DNA of 64,000 nucleotides from Lamprobacter modestohalophilus (GCF_016583905.1 NZ_NRRY01000020.1:26784-90783), one strand, 5' to 3'; shown: positions 1 through 10,446, numbered from the stretch's first letter. Made by a program: numbers and translations. Notes: generated by a model not told the origin, from the sequence alone.

Positions 1-3000
1 CAGGGTCTGCTTGTCGATCGGCTTGGCCAGGTGGTCGTTCATGCCGGCGGCCTCGGCGCGGGCACGATCGTCGTCCATGACCGCCGCCGAGAGCGCCAGA
101 ATCGGCAACTCGGGATGCTGGGCGCGGATGCGGCGGCTGGCCTCAAAGCCATCCATGACCGGCATCTGCAGATCCATGAGCACCAGATCGACCGGCTGCT
201 CGGCGAGCCGCTCCAGCGCCTCGCGGCCATTGTGCGCTTCGATGACGCGCGCGCCGGTCTTCTCCAGCAGCGCCGTGGCAACTTCGCGATTCAGGCTGTT
301 GTCCTCGACCAGCAGGAGCCTGCGGCCCGCCAGGCGGGGCGGTGCGCTCTGTTCGTCCATCGCGTGTTGGCCGAGTGTCTGCTCAGCGCTGGCCCGAGCC
401 ATGGCGTCGAGTAGCGCGCGCGGAGTGACCGGTTTGTTCAGGAAGGCGCTGTAGAGCGCGGTATACTCGCTCAGCCCTTCCTGGCTGTAGGCGCTGATGA
501 TCAGCGCCGGGATCTGCGTATCGGTCAATGTGCCTTGCGCGCGCAGCGCGTGCAGGCGCTCAAGGGTAGCGACCCCATCGAGTTGGCCGGGCATCTTCCT
601 GTCGATGAGGATGAAATCGAATGGCAGGCCCTGGTGTTCAGCGGCCACGACAGCCTCGATCGCAGCCTCGCCACAGTCGGCCTCGACGACCTTCAAGGCT
701 TCCTGCTCGAGCATCTCGCGCAGCACCTTGCGGGCGGTGACATGGTCATCGACCACGAGCACCCGTGCACCGGTGGGGATCGCCTTGGCTGAGCGTGGCG
801 CGAGCGCGGGCTGTAATGACAGCGGTAAGCTGAGCTCGAAGCCGAAGGTGCTGCCCTGGCCAGGGTGCGATGCGAGCCTGAGCGTGCCGCCCATCTGTTC
901 CAACAGCCGACGGCTGATGACTAGGCCGAGGCCGGTGCCGCCATAATTGCGGGTCGTTGAGGTGTCCGCTTGGGAGAAGGGCTGGAACAGCCGCTGCTGT
1001 TGCGCCTCGCTCATGCCGATGCCGGTATCACGAACCTCGACGCGCAGATGCGCCTGCTGTTCCTGCAGGGGTAGGAGCCGGATCTCCAATTCGACCTGCC
1101 CCTGCTCGGTGAACTTGAGGGCGTTGCTGAGCAGGTTGGTCAACACCTGCCCAAGGCGCAGCGAGTCGCCGACCACGGCGGGCAGCCCATAAGCATTGCT
1201 GTGGAAGATCAGCTCGATGCCCTTGGCCTCGGCGGCGGTGGCAAACAGGGTCTGCATCTGCTCGAGCAGGTCATCGAGATGAAAGGGTCGAGCTTCGAAC
1301 TCTAGCTTGCCAGCCTCGATCTTTGAATAATCGAGGATGTCGTTGATGATCCCAAGCAACATGCGCGAGGAATCGCGAATCTTGCCGAGATAGTCACGCT
1401 GTTTGTCGTTCAGCGGGGTCGTGAGCAACAGCTCCGAGAGCCCGATGACGGCGTTCATCGGCGTACGGATCTCGTGGCTCATATTGGCCAGGAATTGACT
1501 CTTGGCCTGATTGGCGCGTTCAGCCGCCTCTTGTGCCTGCTTGATCTCGGTGAGGTCGTTGTAGACTGCCACCACCTCGCCGGAGGAGAGCATGAAGAGG
1601 CTGTTCTCGCGCCAGCCCTGAAGATGTTGATCGCCATATTGTGCGAGTGGAAGCTCGACCGGCTCGCCGCTGCGCGCGACTTGGCGTAAGGCCGCGAGCA
1701 GCCCCATCTCCTCGACCGCCGGGAAACACTCGCTCAGGCGACGACCGATGACCTCTTGGCGTGGGTGTTTGTCCATCCGCTCGGCGGCGGCGTTATAGTC
1801 GGTGAAGATGAAATCCTGGCCGTCGTCGACCGGGCGGAAGACCGCAACGCCACTGCCGGTATTCTCGAAGATGCCTTGGAAGCGCTCCTTTTCCGCTTCT
1901 AGGGCCCGCTTGGCCTGTTTGGCCTCGGTGATGTCGAGATCGCTGCCTCGATAGCCCAGCAAGGTGCCGTCATCGTCGATCACGGGCGCGGCATGGGTGC
2001 TGACCCAGAGGAGATGGCCGTCTTTGTGCAAGAGTTGATTGGTCAGTCCATCAAACGACTGGCGTTTTGCAAAGCCGTCTAACACAGTGGTCTTGAAGGC
2101 CTCGCGGCCGTTGGCCGGGTGCAGATCGTAAAAATGGGCGTGACCGACGAGCTCAGACGGCCTGTAGCCCCAAACGCGCTCGGCGACCGCGCTGACATAG
2201 GTATAGCAGCCCGCGGCGTCGACCTCCCAAGTGACGGTGCGGCTCTGGGCCGCGAGCTGTTGCAGGCGCTGCTCACGATCGCGCAGATCGCGCTGTGCCT
2301 CCTTGATCGCGGAGATGTCCTGGATGATCGACCAGATGACCTCGCGTCCTTCCGGCGTCTGGGTCTTGAAGCCTTTGAGCAGCACCGGGTAACGGCTGCC
2401 ATCCTTGCGGATGTATTCCTTCTCGAACGGACCATAGAAGCCGGTCTTGCGCAGCGCCTCAAGGGCCTGCTGTTCAAGCGGCAGGTATTCGCGGGGCGTG
2501 AGCTCCCAGTAACTGAGCTGTCGGAACTCTTCCTCACTATAACCGGCGGGCTCGTTGATGGCGGCGTTGAATTCGAGGAAGGCGCCGGTCGCGAGATCGT
2601 TCATCGCGATGCCGACCGGCGAGCGTTCGAATAGGCCGCGGAACTTGGCCTCCTCGGCGGCGAGCCGGCGCTCGGCGGTGATGCGGTCGGTGACATCCTC
2701 ATTGATACCGACGACGCGACACGCGCGCCCCTGATCATCGCGGATCACGCGCGCGAGACCCCTGAGCGTGCGCGGTGCCTGATCGTTCGCACGCTCGATC
2801 TGGAGCTCGATATCGAAATGTTGGTCGTGCTCGACCAGCGCTCGAAACGCGGTTTCGGCTTGCTGCAGGGACTCCGGTTGGAGCGTCTCGACCCAGTCTT
2901 GGAAGCGGCCTTGAAAATGCGCCGGATCGACGCCGTAGAGGTCGAACATGCGCGCGTCCCAGAACAGCCGATCCCGCTCGAGATCATAGTCCCAGATCCC

Positions 3001-4236
3001 GAATTCGGCGGCATCGGTGGCGAGCTGCAGGCGCTCGCGGCTCTCGATGAGCTGCTGCTCGGCCTGTTTTTGCTGGCTGATGTCGCGCAAGATCGCCATC
3101 AACCGTGGTTGTTGATTGAGCGTCACATAGATGGCCGAGACCTGGATGTGCAGGAGATGGCCATCCTTGTGGCGATGCAGGGTCTCGAACTCATCATGAC
3201 CCTGGGTGATGATCTTGTGGACGTGAGCGGCGGTCTCTTCGGGCGTTTCCTTGGCTTCGTAGTCGCGCAGGCACAGGCGCTCGAATTCCTCGGCGCTGAA
3301 GCCGAGCTGTTCATACGCGCGGCGATTGAAGTCGAGCGTGGCGCCGTTGGCTGGATCGATGACGACCATGGCGTCGGGTGAATACTCGAACAGGATGCGG
3401 AATTTCTTTTCCTGTTCTTGCAGTTCGCGGTTGAGTTCGTCACGCTGCTGTTGATGATCCTTCAGCATGACAAACCAGCGGTTGTAGTAGAGGCTGACCA
3501 GATCGCGTTGGCTGATCAGTCCCAGGAGCTGACCATCAGGGTCCACCACCACGACGCGCTTGATATGGTGGTGGCGGCAGAAGGTCAGCGCCTCGGCGAT
3601 GGTGGTCTCCTCGTCGAGGGTGCGCAGCGGCGCACTCATGAAGCTGCTCACCGGTGCCTGCCAATCGGCTTCGGCGCCGAGCAGCTTGAGCAGATCGCGC
3701 TGCGTGAGGATGCCAACCGGGCGCGCCTCGCGCGTAACGAGGCTGGCGCTGACATGACCTTGATCCATGCGTTTCACCACGTCTTGCAGCGACATGGTCT
3801 CGGGTACGACCAGGGGTTGGATGCCATGCAGCAACTCGCCGAGACTCTGCATCTCAACGAGCACCTGGGGATCGAGGCTTCCGGCCAGATCGGTGTAGCT
3901 GACGATGCCCTGAAGCTGACTGGCCTGATCGACCAGGCAGATGTGCTCGGAATGGTTGTGGATCGCCTTGAGTCCGTCTAGGGCTGAGGCCTCTGGATCG
4001 AGGAGCGCGGCTTCCGGGAGTTCCAGATCCGAGAGCGGCGTCGACAACGGCACCCCCTTGATCTGCAGCGACAGCAGCAGGCTGGAGAGCACCAGCCGGT
4101 AGCCTGACTCGGTACGCACCACGACATCGCGGATATTGTGGCGATTCATGGTCTGAACCGCTTGCGCGAGCGTGGCGGTGTTGGGGAGGATCACGACCTC
4201 GGCGGTCGCAATGCTGCGCAATGTCGGGAAAATCAT
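1..4236 (-). CDS. CBS-PAS hybrid sensor histidine kinase, C-terminus cut by window edge
   Basis: Cytoplasmic-looking hybrid sensor kinase; 1412 codons are visible and the frame is still open at base 1. The order is four CBS motifs (about residues 1-255, two pairs, as in nucleotide-binding CBS modules), about five PAS domains (about 270-900; openings such as [14 protein letters not shown] and [13 protein letters not shown]), HisKA with [11 protein letters not shown] (His921), HATPase ([21 protein letters not shown]), REC1 (LIDRKMPG, Asp1212) and REC2 ([11 protein letters not shown], Asp1355). No membrane segment or signal peptide is visible. The ATG at 4236 directly follows an in-frame TAG, so no longer start exists in this frame; no good Shine-Dalgarno site is seen. 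An Hpt domain could follow beyond the edge. The signal is unknown; CBS domains suggest adenylate or energy state, which is inference. Confidence 0.9.
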   Translation of the reverse strand, partial: MIFPTLRSIATAEVVILPNTATLAQAVQTMNRHNIRDVVVRTESGYRLVLSSLLLSLQIKGVPLSTPLSDLELPEAALLDPEASALDGLKAIHNHSEHICLVDQASQLQGIVSYTDLAGSLDPQVLVEMQSLGELLHGIQPLVVPETMSLQDVVKRMDQGHVSASLVTREARPVGILTQRDLLKLLGAEADWQAPVSSFMSAPLRTLDEETTIAEALTFCRHHHIKRVVVVDPDGQLLGLISQRDLVSLYYNRWFVMLKDHQQQRDELNRELQEQEKKFRILFEYSPDAMVVIDPANGATLDFNRRAYEQLGFSAEEFERLCLRDYEAKETPEETAAHVHKIITQGHDEFETLHRHKDGHLLHIQVSAIYVTLNQQPRLMAILRDISQQKQAEQQLIESRERLQLATDAAEFGIWDYDLERDRLFWDARMFDLYGVDPAHFQGRFQDWVETLQPESLQQAETAFRALVEHDQHFDIELQIERANDQAPRTLRGLARVIRDDQGRACRVVGINEDVTDRITAERRLAAEEAKFRGLFERSPVGIAMNDLATGAFLEFNAAINEPAGYSEEEFRQLSYWELTPREYLPLEQQALEALRKTGFYGPFEKEYIRKDGSRYPVLLKGFKTQTPEGREVIWSIIQDISAIKEAQRDLRDREQRLQQLAAQSRTVTWEVDAAGCYTYVSAVAERVWGYRPSELVGHAHFYDLHPANGREAFKTTVLDGFAKRQSFDGLTNQLLHKDGHLLWVSTHAAPVIDDDGTLLGYRGSDLDITEAKQAKRALEAEKERFQGIFENTGSGVAVFRPVDDGQDFIFTDYNAAAERMDKHPRQEVIGRRLSECFPAVEEMGLLAALRQVARSGEPVELPLAQYGDQHLQGWRENSLFMLSSGEVVAVYNDLTEIKQAQEAAERANQAKSQFLANMSHEIRTPMNAVIGLSELLLTTPLNDKQRDYLGKIRDSSRMLLGIINDILDYSKIEAGKLEFEARPFHLDDLLEQMQTLFATAAEAKGIELIFHSNAYGLPAVVGDSLRLGQVLTNLLSNALKFTEQGQVELEIRLLPLQEQQAHLRVEVRDTGIGMSEAQQQRLFQPFSQADTSTTRNYGGTGLGLVISRRLLEQMGGTLRLASHPGQGSTFGFELSLPLSLQPALAPRSAKAIPTGARVLVVDDHVTARKVLREMLEQEALKVVEADCGEAAIEAVVAAEHQGLPFDFILIDRKMPGQLDGVATLERLHALRAQGTLTDTQIPALIISAYSQEGLSEYTALYSAFLNKPVTPRALLDAMARASAEQTLGQHAMDEQSAPPRLAGRRLLLVEDNSLNREVATALLEKTGARVIEAHNGREALERLAEQPVDLVLMDLQMPVMDGFEASRRIRAQHPELPILALSAAVMDDDRARAEAAGMNDHLAKPIDKQTL

Positions 4237-4283
4237 CTAGATGATGAGTAGCGGCTCGGTGATGCTGGATGGAGTCAGCTGAA

Positions 4284-5306
4284 TTAAGGTGATGTCTCAA
4301 CTTCGTCCGTGATGACTGGCCGATGATCCGAACCCTGCCAATGCTTTCCGCTCACCGTCGGCGTGGTCGCGGTGGCGAGCCGGTCAGCTTTTGGGCCGGC
4401 GACCAGGATGTGATCGATCGCACCGCCGGGGAAGCGTCGGAGCAGGTAGGTTGCGTCCAGCTCGCCTGACAGCAGCCGCGCGGATGGGTCCATCCCGAGC
4501 AGGATGGCGATGCTGTCATCATAGCCATCGAGTGCGCCGGGCCCGCACAGGCCCTCGCAGCGGCCTTGGGTTGGTGCACAGTCAGCGTTTGGGTTAGTGC
4601 CGACGCGCAGCACCCGGCCCGGGGCCTGGATGTTGTAGTCGCCGGCGACGATGATCGTGCGTCCGGCCGCGAGCGCGCTCGCCGCATCAGCAGCGAGCCC
4701 CGCGGCCTGTCGCTCGCGCTGACGCGCGCTCGCACGGTCCTCGGCGTTGCAGTGCTTGCCGCGCGACGATTTCCAGTGCACTGCGTAGACCGTCCAGCCG
4801 TCCGCCAGATCAACCCGCAGAAAGCCGCGCGGGGGCGGATCATCGCCATCTTTGATGGCGACCCGCAGTTCCTGCGTCGGCACCCGGCGAGTGGAGGTGC
4901 GCGGCGGATGTCCGTCGCCGTTGCGCTTGCGCCCGGTCGTGTCCCATTCGGCCGCCGACTTGATTGGCCGTCGCGACAGCACGGCGACCTCGAGCGACTT
5001 GTGCCAGGCGTTGGTGACCTTGACCGGCGGTGAAAAGTCACTGATCGCCCAATAATCGAAGCCGCCGGCCTTTGCGGCCGCCTCCACCTGGGCCTCGGAG
5101 ACGATCTCTTGCAGCACTAGCACCTCGACCGGGCCGATGCTATCAAGCGCCTGCTCGATGCGCGCGGCGAGTGCCGATGGCACGCTCTCACCACCTTCGA
5201 TGTTCCAGGTCATCAGCGGGAGCGGCGCGGCGCGGGCGCCGCTGAACGGACCTAGCAGGCAGAGTGCACTGAGCAGCAATGCGAACGGATGGTGGAAGGA
5301 GCGCAT
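4284..5306 (-). CDS. Secreted endonuclease/exonuclease/phosphatase family protein
   Basis: About 340 residues with the EEP (DNase I-like) fold. The mature part opens with MTWNIEGGE (Asn metal site), then LVLQEIVSEAQ (Glu), an HWKSSRG strand, IIVAGDYNIQ (Asp/Asn pair) and the terminal GSDHRPVI (catalytic Asp-His). All the metal-dependent phosphoesterase motifs are present. The start at 5306 is chosen because AAGGTGG lies 5 bases upstream and because it gives a clean signal peptide (MRSFHHPF, LLLSALCLLG, cleavage near ARA); ATGs at 5333 and 5366 are also open but lack such a site. Probably periplasmic or extracellular. The substrate (nucleic acid, inositol phosphate or phospholipid) cannot be told. 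Monocistronic by context. Confidence 0.88.
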   Translation of the reverse strand: MRSFHHPFALLLSALCLLGPFSGARAAPLPLMTWNIEGGESVPSALAARIEQALDSIGPVEVLVLQEIVSEAQVEAAAKAGGFDYWAISDFSPPVKVTNAWHKSLEVAVLSRRPIKSAAEWDTTGRKRNGDGHPPRTSTRRVPTQELRVAIKDGDDPPPRGFLRVDLADGWTVYAVHWKSSRGKHCNAEDRASARQRERQAAGLAADAASALAAGRTIIVAGDYNIQAPGRVLRVGTNPNADCAPTQGRCEGLCGPGALDGYDDSIAILLGMDPSARLLSGELDATYLLRRFPGGAIDHILVAGPKADRLATATTPTVSGKHWQGSDHRPVITDEVETSP

Positions 5307-5480
5307 TGAACCCACCTTCAGGGTCAGCTTCATGGTTGATCGGCGGCCGTGGTGAACGTTATCCACGTCTGCTCACGAGTTGGGCGGGCGAAGCAGAAGA
5401 CGATTAGGTCAGCGATCATCTAGGCAAGAGATCCAAAACCTTGGTGAGAATGACGGCGATGGTGCGATCTGGCAAGTCAT

Positions 5481-5506
5481 CTCGGCGAGATCACTCGGCG
5501 AGATCA
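5481..5506. repeat. 13-bp tandem duplication
   Basis: Two perfect copies of CTCGGCGAGATCA lie back to back in the 377-nt gap between the EEP gene and the next kinase gene. The gap shows nothing else that I can identify. The unit is not a multiple of three. Confidence 0.9.
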
Positions 5507-5683
5507 CTGCCTTTCCCCTATCTGACGCATCCGGGGGCATCCGATGTCAGCAGGGGGGCTTGGCTGATTGAGAACGGTCCGGTTCGATCTGAGAATGCTT
5601 GAGCCTTCCCGGACGCTGCACGGCCCAGCCTGACAGGCTCAGTCGACGAAACCTGTGCGGTTAGTGCCGGGCTCTCTCTACGC

Positions 5684-7324
5684 ATGTCGAATCGGGGGCT
5701 CAGGTTGACGACCGAAGGGCTAGAATCGAGCCAGCAGGACACCACTGAAGCCGCGCTCCGTCGCGGAGGCGATACGGTGCAAGTCGAGATCAAGCCTAAG
5801 GCACTGGTCGACAACAGGCCTAGGGCGCAAGTCGATACTAGGCCGGTGCTGATCGCGCGGATGACCCCGGCGCTACACGTCAGCTTCACGAACGCCGCCT
5901 ATGCGGACTGGTTCGGGGCGCCGCCACCGGCGCTGCTTGGCACCCCCGTGCGTGAGTTGGTGGGCGAGGCTGCTTACAAGGTGCTGCGCGAGCCTCTGCA
6001 GCAATCGCTGGCCGGCGAAGCGGTCCGATTCGATGCCTGGCTAACCTTGCGGGCTGTCGGTCGACGCTACTGCCGTATCGAGTGCATTCCGGATCAACGC
6101 GAAGATGGCGAGACCATTGGCCTGTTTGCGCTGATCACTGACCTCACCCCAGAGGCGGGCCTGCACGAGCAAACACAAGGTCTTGAGATGGCCGGTCAGC
6201 ACAGGAACGAGGTGCTATCGAGGATTGGCCACGAGCTGCGCAATCCGCTGACCTCAGTGCGCAGTGTCTTGGACCAGCTGTTTCTCGGTGATGCCGACCA
6301 CGTGACGCATGCGCGTGCGCTGCAGCTGATCGATCGACAAACGCGACACATGGAGCGGCTGGTGCGGGATCTGCTCGATGTCGCACGGATTAGGCGCGGC
6401 TCGATCGAGCTGATCATGGCGCCGCGCGATCTGCGCGAACTGGTGCAAGAGTCGCTGCAGGCGATGGAGGTGGTCATTGGGGAGCATCGGCACCAAGTCC
6501 AGGTCGAGCTGCCCGATGCGCCGGTGATGGTGTGCGCTGACGAAACGCGCTTGGTTCAGGTGGTCAGTAATCTTCTGGATAACGCCGCTAAGTACACCGA
6601 CGATGGCGGTCAGATCAGCGTTCGGCTTAGGTCAGATGAGGGTGTCGCCCGCTTGCAGATCGAGGACAGCGGATGCGGCATCGAGGCCGACGCGATCACT
6701 GGGCTGTTCGATGCCTATAGTCAAGCCCCACCTGCGTTGCATCGGGCTGATGGCGGGCTTGGCCTTGGGCTCACGCTGGTGAAGCAACTCGTGGAGCTAC
6801 AGGGTGGCCAGGTTGCGGTGTACAGCGACGGGCCGCAGTGTGGCAGCCTGTTCGAGGTCTCCTTGCCAGTGACGTCGGAGCGGGCGAAACAGGTGAAACA
6901 GATACGCAAGCTTGCCGCGACAACGGCGCTCGACACAGGATCGGCATCAGGATTGCGTGTCTTGGTGGTCGATGACAATGCCGAGGTTGTCAAGGCGATG
7001 ATCCAGTTGCTGACAGTGATGGGTCACCAGGCCAGTGGCGTCAGCAATGGCTCAGACGCCTTGGCAACGATTGCCGTGGCGCCGCCAGATCTGGTGCTGC
7101 TTGATATCGGCCTGCCCGAGATGGATGGCATCGAGGTTGCGCGGCGCCTGTCGGGGATGGCGGCGCGGGCTTCTGTCAAGTTGGTCGCGATGTCTGGTTA
7201 CGCGGCTGGGACGCTCGGGGATGCGGCGGCCTTGTTCGACGCGCATCTACTGAAGCCGGCTGGGCGCGATGCATTAGGCGCGCTGTTATCGAGCGAAGGC
7301 AGAAAGCGGAGTTTGGATAGATAG
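5684..7324 (+). CDS. PAS hybrid sensor histidine kinase/response regulator
   Basis: 546 residues. An N-terminal linker carries a degenerate 8-residue repeat (KALVDNRP, RAQVDTRP), followed by a PAS domain (about 60-150), HisKA with RIGHELRNPLTS (His183), HATPase_c with DNAAKYTDDG, EDSGCGI and GLGLGLTLVKQL, and a C-terminal REC domain (LVVDDNAEV; phosphoacceptor in LLDIGLPEMDG, Asp474; conserved LKPAG lysine). No membrane segment, so cytosolic. No Hpt or DNA-binding domain follows REC, so phosphotransfer would need a partner or REC is autoregulatory. The gene stands alone. The ATG at 5684 is the first in frame; no strong ribosome site is visible. Confidence 0.9.
   Translation: MSNRGLRLTTEGLESSQQDTTEAALRRGGDTVQVEIKPKALVDNRPRAQVDTRPVLIARMTPALHVSFTNAAYADWFGAPPPALLGTPVRELVGEAAYKVLREPLQQSLAGEAVRFDAWLTLRAVGRRYCRIECIPDQREDGETIGLFALITDLTPEAGLHEQTQGLEMAGQHRNEVLSRIGHELRNPLTSVRSVLDQLFLGDADHVTHARALQLIDRQTRHMERLVRDLLDVARIRRGSIELIMAPRDLRELVQESLQAMEVVIGEHRHQVQVELPDAPVMVCADETRLVQVVSNLLDNAAKYTDDGGQISVRLRSDEGVARLQIEDSGCGIEADAITGLFDAYSQAPPALHRADGGLGLGLTLVKQLVELQGGQVAVYSDGPQCGSLFEVSLPVTSERAKQVKQIRKLAATTALDTGSASGLRVLVVDDNAEVVKAMIQLLTVMGHQASGVSNGSDALATIAVAPPDLVLLDIGLPEMDGIEVARRLSGMAARASVKLVAMSGYAAGTLGDAAALFDAHLLKPAGRDALGALLSSEGRKRSLDR
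5777..5845 (+). repeat. Degenerate 24-bp in-frame repeat in kinase N-terminus
   Basis: Roughly three units of about 24 bp. The protein reads VQVEIKP, KALVDNRP, RAQVDTRP. It sits before the PAS domain in what looks like a linker. Confidence 0.6.
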
Positions 7325-7504
7325 TGTCTGGTTGCGATCTAGCCTCTGCGATGCGCGTCTTCGCTAACTTGATGCACCGGGACCAATCTTCATTCTCCCT
7401 CCCTCCATACCAACCCTAGCCGAAGCCCACGGACACCACTCACCACTGGTCCACCTCTTGCTTCGAGCTTGCAGCCGACACGCCGACGATTGAGGACCGT
7501 GACC

Positions 7505-8173
7505 ATGCTGCTACCCTTCGCCGATCGTACTGAAGCCGGGCGTCTGCTCGGCGAAGCCCTCCTGGATTACCGCGGACGCATGGACCTCCTGGTGCTTGCG
7601 CTGCCGCGCGGCGGCGTGCCGGTCGCCGCCGAGGTGGCGCGCCTGCTGGAGGCGCCGCTGGATCTGATGCTGGTGCGCAAGCTTGGCGTGCCGATACAGC
7701 CTGAGCTCGCGATGGGTGCGATCGCAACCGGTGGCGCGCGGGTGCTCAATTCCGAGATCATTCGGGCATTGTTGGTCACGCAGCAACAGCTCGATCGCAT
7801 CACCGAGATGGAGCGGCATGAGCTCGAGCGCCGTGAGCAGTTGTATCGGGGCCGGCGTCCGCCGCCGGAGCTGACCGGGCGCTGCGTGATCTTGGTCGAC
7901 GACGGACTTGCCACCGGCGCGAGCATGCGGGTCGCCGTGCAAGCCGCTGCAATGCAGGGGCCAGCGGAGCTGGTGGTCGCCGCCCCGGTGGCCTCACTCG
8001 AGGCGGTGCAGCTGGTCGGCGAGCAGGCGAATCAGATTGAGGTAGTAGCCCTTGCCACCCCGGAGCCTTTCATCGGCGTTGGCTATTGGTATGAGGCCTT
8101 CACGCAGACAACCGACGCTGAGGTCCGAACGCTGCTCGAACAAGCCTGGCAGGGTGAAAAACGGCAGCGCTGA
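7505..8173 (+). CDS. Phosphoribosyltransferase-family protein
   Basis: About 222 residues of the type I phosphoribosyltransferase fold. The PRPP-binding loop is visible as VILVDDGLATGAS (about residues 127-139). The N-terminal LALPRGGVPVAAEVA and LVRKLGVP belong to the stand-alone predicted phosphoribosyltransferase family found next to hydrolases or erythromycin-esterase-like genes in other genomes; neither partner is present here. The ATG at 7505 is preferred over an upstream frame extension to 7469 because GAGG precedes it and family proteins start near LPFADR. The substrate base is unknown. Single gene, no partner in the same direction. Confidence 0.88.
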   Translation: MLLPFADRTEAGRLLGEALLDYRGRMDLLVLALPRGGVPVAAEVARLLEAPLDLMLVRKLGVPIQPELAMGAIATGGARVLNSEIIRALLVTQQQLDRITEMERHELERREQLYRGRRPPPELTGRCVILVDDGLATGASMRVAVQAAAMQGPAELVVAAPVASLEAVQLVGEQANQIEVVALATPEPFIGVGYWYEAFTQTTDAEVRTLLEQAWQGEKRQR

Positions 8174-8481
8174 TCATCCGTTGCCTCCGTGCTGGCAGTG
8201 CTGGATGCTGCCAAGCGATTGGTTCAAAGCAACCGGTGCTGGTGGTTGTATCCAACCCTTCCGCTGCTCGCAGCGGTGCGCCGATGTGCCCGTTCAGGCC
8301 GGTTTGCGCAAAGGCATCCTCGACACATGGCAGAAGATCGGGGGCTAGCTAGGACCTGCCAGGGCCAGCCAGGACTGGCGTTGCATCGCGATTAGAGTTG
8401 GCCCTAAAGTTGCGTCCGAATGTGTACCGTGTTGGACGGACCTGGAGATCAGCCTCCATCCCTTCGCTGCGGCTGTACTGA
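8174..8481. other. Intergenic, no gene recognised
   Basis: 308 nt between the phosphoribosyltransferase gene and the convergent toxin gene. Open frames here are short, low in coding character and resemble nothing I know. No clear terminator stem followed by a T-run was seen. Confidence 0.6.
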
Positions 8482-8751
8482 CTAAAAGAGATCGGAGTGG
8501 CTCCCTGTCCGCTCGAAAATGACCACCTTGTCGTCGTCGAGTTTGTAGATCAACAGCCAGTCCGGTTCGATGTGACATTCCCGTCGACCAACATAGTTTC
8601 CGACCAAGGCATGATCCCGCAGTCGTGGTGGTAACGGCGCTTCGGAGACGATGAGTTCGATGACGTGCTTCAGCTTACTTGTTTCCTGACCACGCCGCTT
8701 TGAGCGCTCCACATCTTTCTGGAAGCGCTTGGTATAGCGAGGCGAACGCAC
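8482..8751 (-). CDS. yafQ: YafQ-like mRNA interferase toxin (RelE superfamily)
   Basis: 89 residues, the usual length for YafQ. The C-terminal half carries the family signature: CHIEPDWLLIYK followed by FERTGSHSDLF, matching the His, Asp, Trp, Arg, His and Phe positions used by YafQ for ribosome-dependent mRNA cleavage. It begins with GTG immediately after the antitoxin TGA (no gap), so the two are translationally coupled. Activity is expected to be blocked by the upstream DinJ-like antitoxin. All key residues look intact, so the toxin is probably functional. Confidence 0.92.
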   Translation of the reverse strand: MRSPRYTKRFQKDVERSKRRGQETSKLKHVIELIVSEAPLPPRLRDHALVGNYVGRRECHIEPDWLLIYKLDDDKVVIFERTGSHSDLF

Positions 8752-9012
8752 TCAGAGATCCAACTTGTCGAACATCTCATCTGCATCCCGACAGTGGATG
8801 ATGTCTTCACCGCGATCGGTCGCCTCAAAGGTGGACACTGTCGTGGCGTTTGGCACCTTGATCTCGAATGGGAAGGTCTTGTCCTTGGCCACCCGGACCA
8901 GAAGCAGGCGGATCGCATCCGACATCGACAGTCCCATGGCCTCGAGGGCCTCAGAGGCTTCGGCTTTGACCTGCTGGTCGACGCGTGCGCGTACAACGGT
9001 GTCAGAGGGCAT
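8752..9012 (-). CDS. dinJ: RelB/DinJ-family antitoxin
   Basis: 86 residues. The N-terminal ribbon-helix-helix segment (TVVRARVDQQVKAEAS, then MGLSMSDAIRLLL) is typical of DinJ/RelB DNA-binding antitoxins, and the acidic C-terminus (EDIIHCRDADEMFDKLDL) fits a toxin-wrapping tail. First gene of a two-gene operon with the YafQ-like toxin. A perfect palindrome and a -10-like TACAAT lie 26-38 bases upstream, in keeping with autorepression by the antitoxin or the complex. Confidence 0.92.
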   Translation of the reverse strand: MPSDTVVRARVDQQVKAEASEALEAMGLSMSDAIRLLLVRVAKDKTFPFEIKVPNATTVSTFEATDRGEDIIHCRDADEMFDKLDL

Positions 9013-9037
9013 GAGCGTTTCCGCTTGGGTTGATGTG

Positions 9038-9050
9038 GCTACATTGTAGC
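9038..9050 (-). promoter_or_regulatory. Palindromic operator candidate of the toxin-antitoxin operon
   Basis: GCTACA-T-TGTAGC is a perfect inverted repeat with one central base. On the minus strand it contains TACAAT, a near-consensus -10 box, so binding would block the promoter. No convincing -35 was found. Assignment as the DinJ-type operator is inference from position. Confidence 0.55.
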
Positions 9051-9059
9051 ATGATTAGC

Positions 9060-9827
9060 GACAAGTAGCCGAGTTGATCCCCTGCGTTCGATCAGAACAG
9101 ACAGAAGGCTTCCCCACGGGATTGCCAAGGCCGAGCCCGATCATGCTCCGGGTTGACTGCTTGGACATCGCAGTTGGGAGACGATCCCTGCTGACGGCAA
9201 AGCCGATCCCATGCCGTCGGATTGCCGATTCTAAACCTAACCAATAGCCGATCCCAACGAGCGCGGAGGCTTCCCGAGCTGCGCTGCTCCTTTGCGAAGA
9301 CATAGCCGATCCTGGCCCATGGGAACCCGTTCCTAGAGGCCCTGATTCAAGCCAAAGACTCTGATATTGAGCCGCGTCATTGCTGGGTTCAGACGCCAAT
9401 ATCGTACGGCACCTGATGCCTTGGCCTAGCTCGCCGTACGTTGGCTGAGGCCCGTGTAAGGTCTTCTTGGCGATGCGAGATTTTGACTCGGCCTCCCGAC
9501 CATGCCATTGCCCTCGTGTCTAAGACTTCGCCTTGTCCAGAGCGCTGATGGCTTCCAGGTGACCTCCACCAGGCCCTATCCAGCTATGCCTGGCTTCATC
9601 TAGAAGCACGAGCGGGCGCCAGCAGATCATTGCGTCAACGCTGGTTCGTCATCATCCAGATCATAGAGAGCCAGATGCTCTGTTTTTAATCCTGGATCAG
9701 GCCAATTCCATCTCGTCAAAACCCGAATTATGGCGCGTTATAAAGGTTCTGGAGTTCTGGAGTGTGAGAAACGCTTCACATCGACAACCTAGCGCTCAAT
9801 AAGCGCACCAATGATTTGGAGTCTAAT
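9060..9827. other. Intergenic stretch of accessory region, no gene recognised
   Basis: About 770 nt without a supportable gene. A 114-codon minus-strand frame (9055-9399) has no recognisable motif and no ribosome site. The stretch contains several scattered GCCGATCC words and one copy of the 38-nt palindromic repeat (9403-9440). The composition is more AT-rich toward the right end, before the XRE gene. Confidence 0.5.
9403..9440. repeat. 38-nt palindromic element, copy 1
   Basis: Starts CGTACGGCACCTGA and ends GCCGTACG; the 8-base ends are perfect inverted repeats and the interior (GCCTTGGC) is also nearly self-complementary. A 31/38-identical copy of exactly the same length lies at 10960-10997. 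Confidence 0.75.
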
Positions 9828-10424
9828 ATGACGACTGAAACCAGCCCTACAGCTGACCTACTGGCCTTTTACCGCAACAACTCGCCTTTGACCCAAGTCG
9901 AGGTCGCCCAGCGTGTTGGCTACAAACCAAACGTGATCTCAATGTTCAAGCTAGGCACCTCACCGATCCCGATTGCCAAGATCCCGGCACTGTCCAAGGT
10001 GCTCGAGATCGATCCGCAGCGGTTCCTGCGCACGGCATTGGCTGAGTACCACACGGAGATGCTCGAAGTAATCGAGTCTATCTATGGTCAACTGCTGACC
10101 GAAAACGAGGCAATCCTGCTGAAACGGTTCCGCGACGACCTGCCGGATGATGATGCTCTTTTCATCGACAGCGATGCGAAGTATCTGGCGTTCGAGAATT
10201 TGCTCTGTGTTATGGGCAACAAGGAGGCGGTGGGAGGACCGGATTGTGGTGATCAGGCGCCTCGTACGACCAAAGCCATGCCTGACTTCACGGCGTTTGA
10301 GCGTCCAGCGGCTCCATTTTCGCCAGGAGATGAGATCGCCAAGATTTTGACGTTGCGAGACCTTGGCATCCTATCGGAGGCGGAGTTCGAGCGTCTGAAG
10401 TCTTGGGTGTTGAAGGCGAGCTAA
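9828..10424 (+). CDS. XRE-family HTH regulator with C-terminal SHOCT domain
   Basis: 198 residues. An N-terminal helix-turn-helix (about residues 10-65; LTQVEVAQRVGYKPNVISMF) resembles XRE/Cro repressors. A low-complexity middle leads to a C-terminal SHOCT motif (EIAKILTLRDLGILSEAEFE), a short alpha-helical oligomerisation module usually found at the ends of unrelated proteins. The ATG at 9828 is chosen because GGAG lies 7 bases upstream; a TTG at 9816 is also in frame. A hairpin terminator follows at 10447. It sits between two copies of a 38-nt palindrome in an AT-richer patch near tRNA-Leu, suggesting an acquired regulator. The target is unknown. Confidence 0.8.
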   Translation: MTTETSPTADLLAFYRNNSPLTQVEVAQRVGYKPNVISMFKLGTSPIPIAKIPALSKVLEIDPQRFLRTALAEYHTEMLEVIESIYGQLLTENEAILLKRFRDDLPDDDALFIDSDAKYLAFENLLCVMGNKEAVGGPDCGDQAPRTTKAMPDFTAFERPAAPFSPGDEIAKILTLRDLGILSEAEFERLKSWVLKAS

Positions 10425-10446
10425 CCGCTCTGGAGGTTTGATCGGG

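Noticed and set aside
9055..9399. 114-codon minus-strand hypothetical gene
   Set aside because: No ribosome site, no recognisable motif, and it lies behind the TA promoter region.
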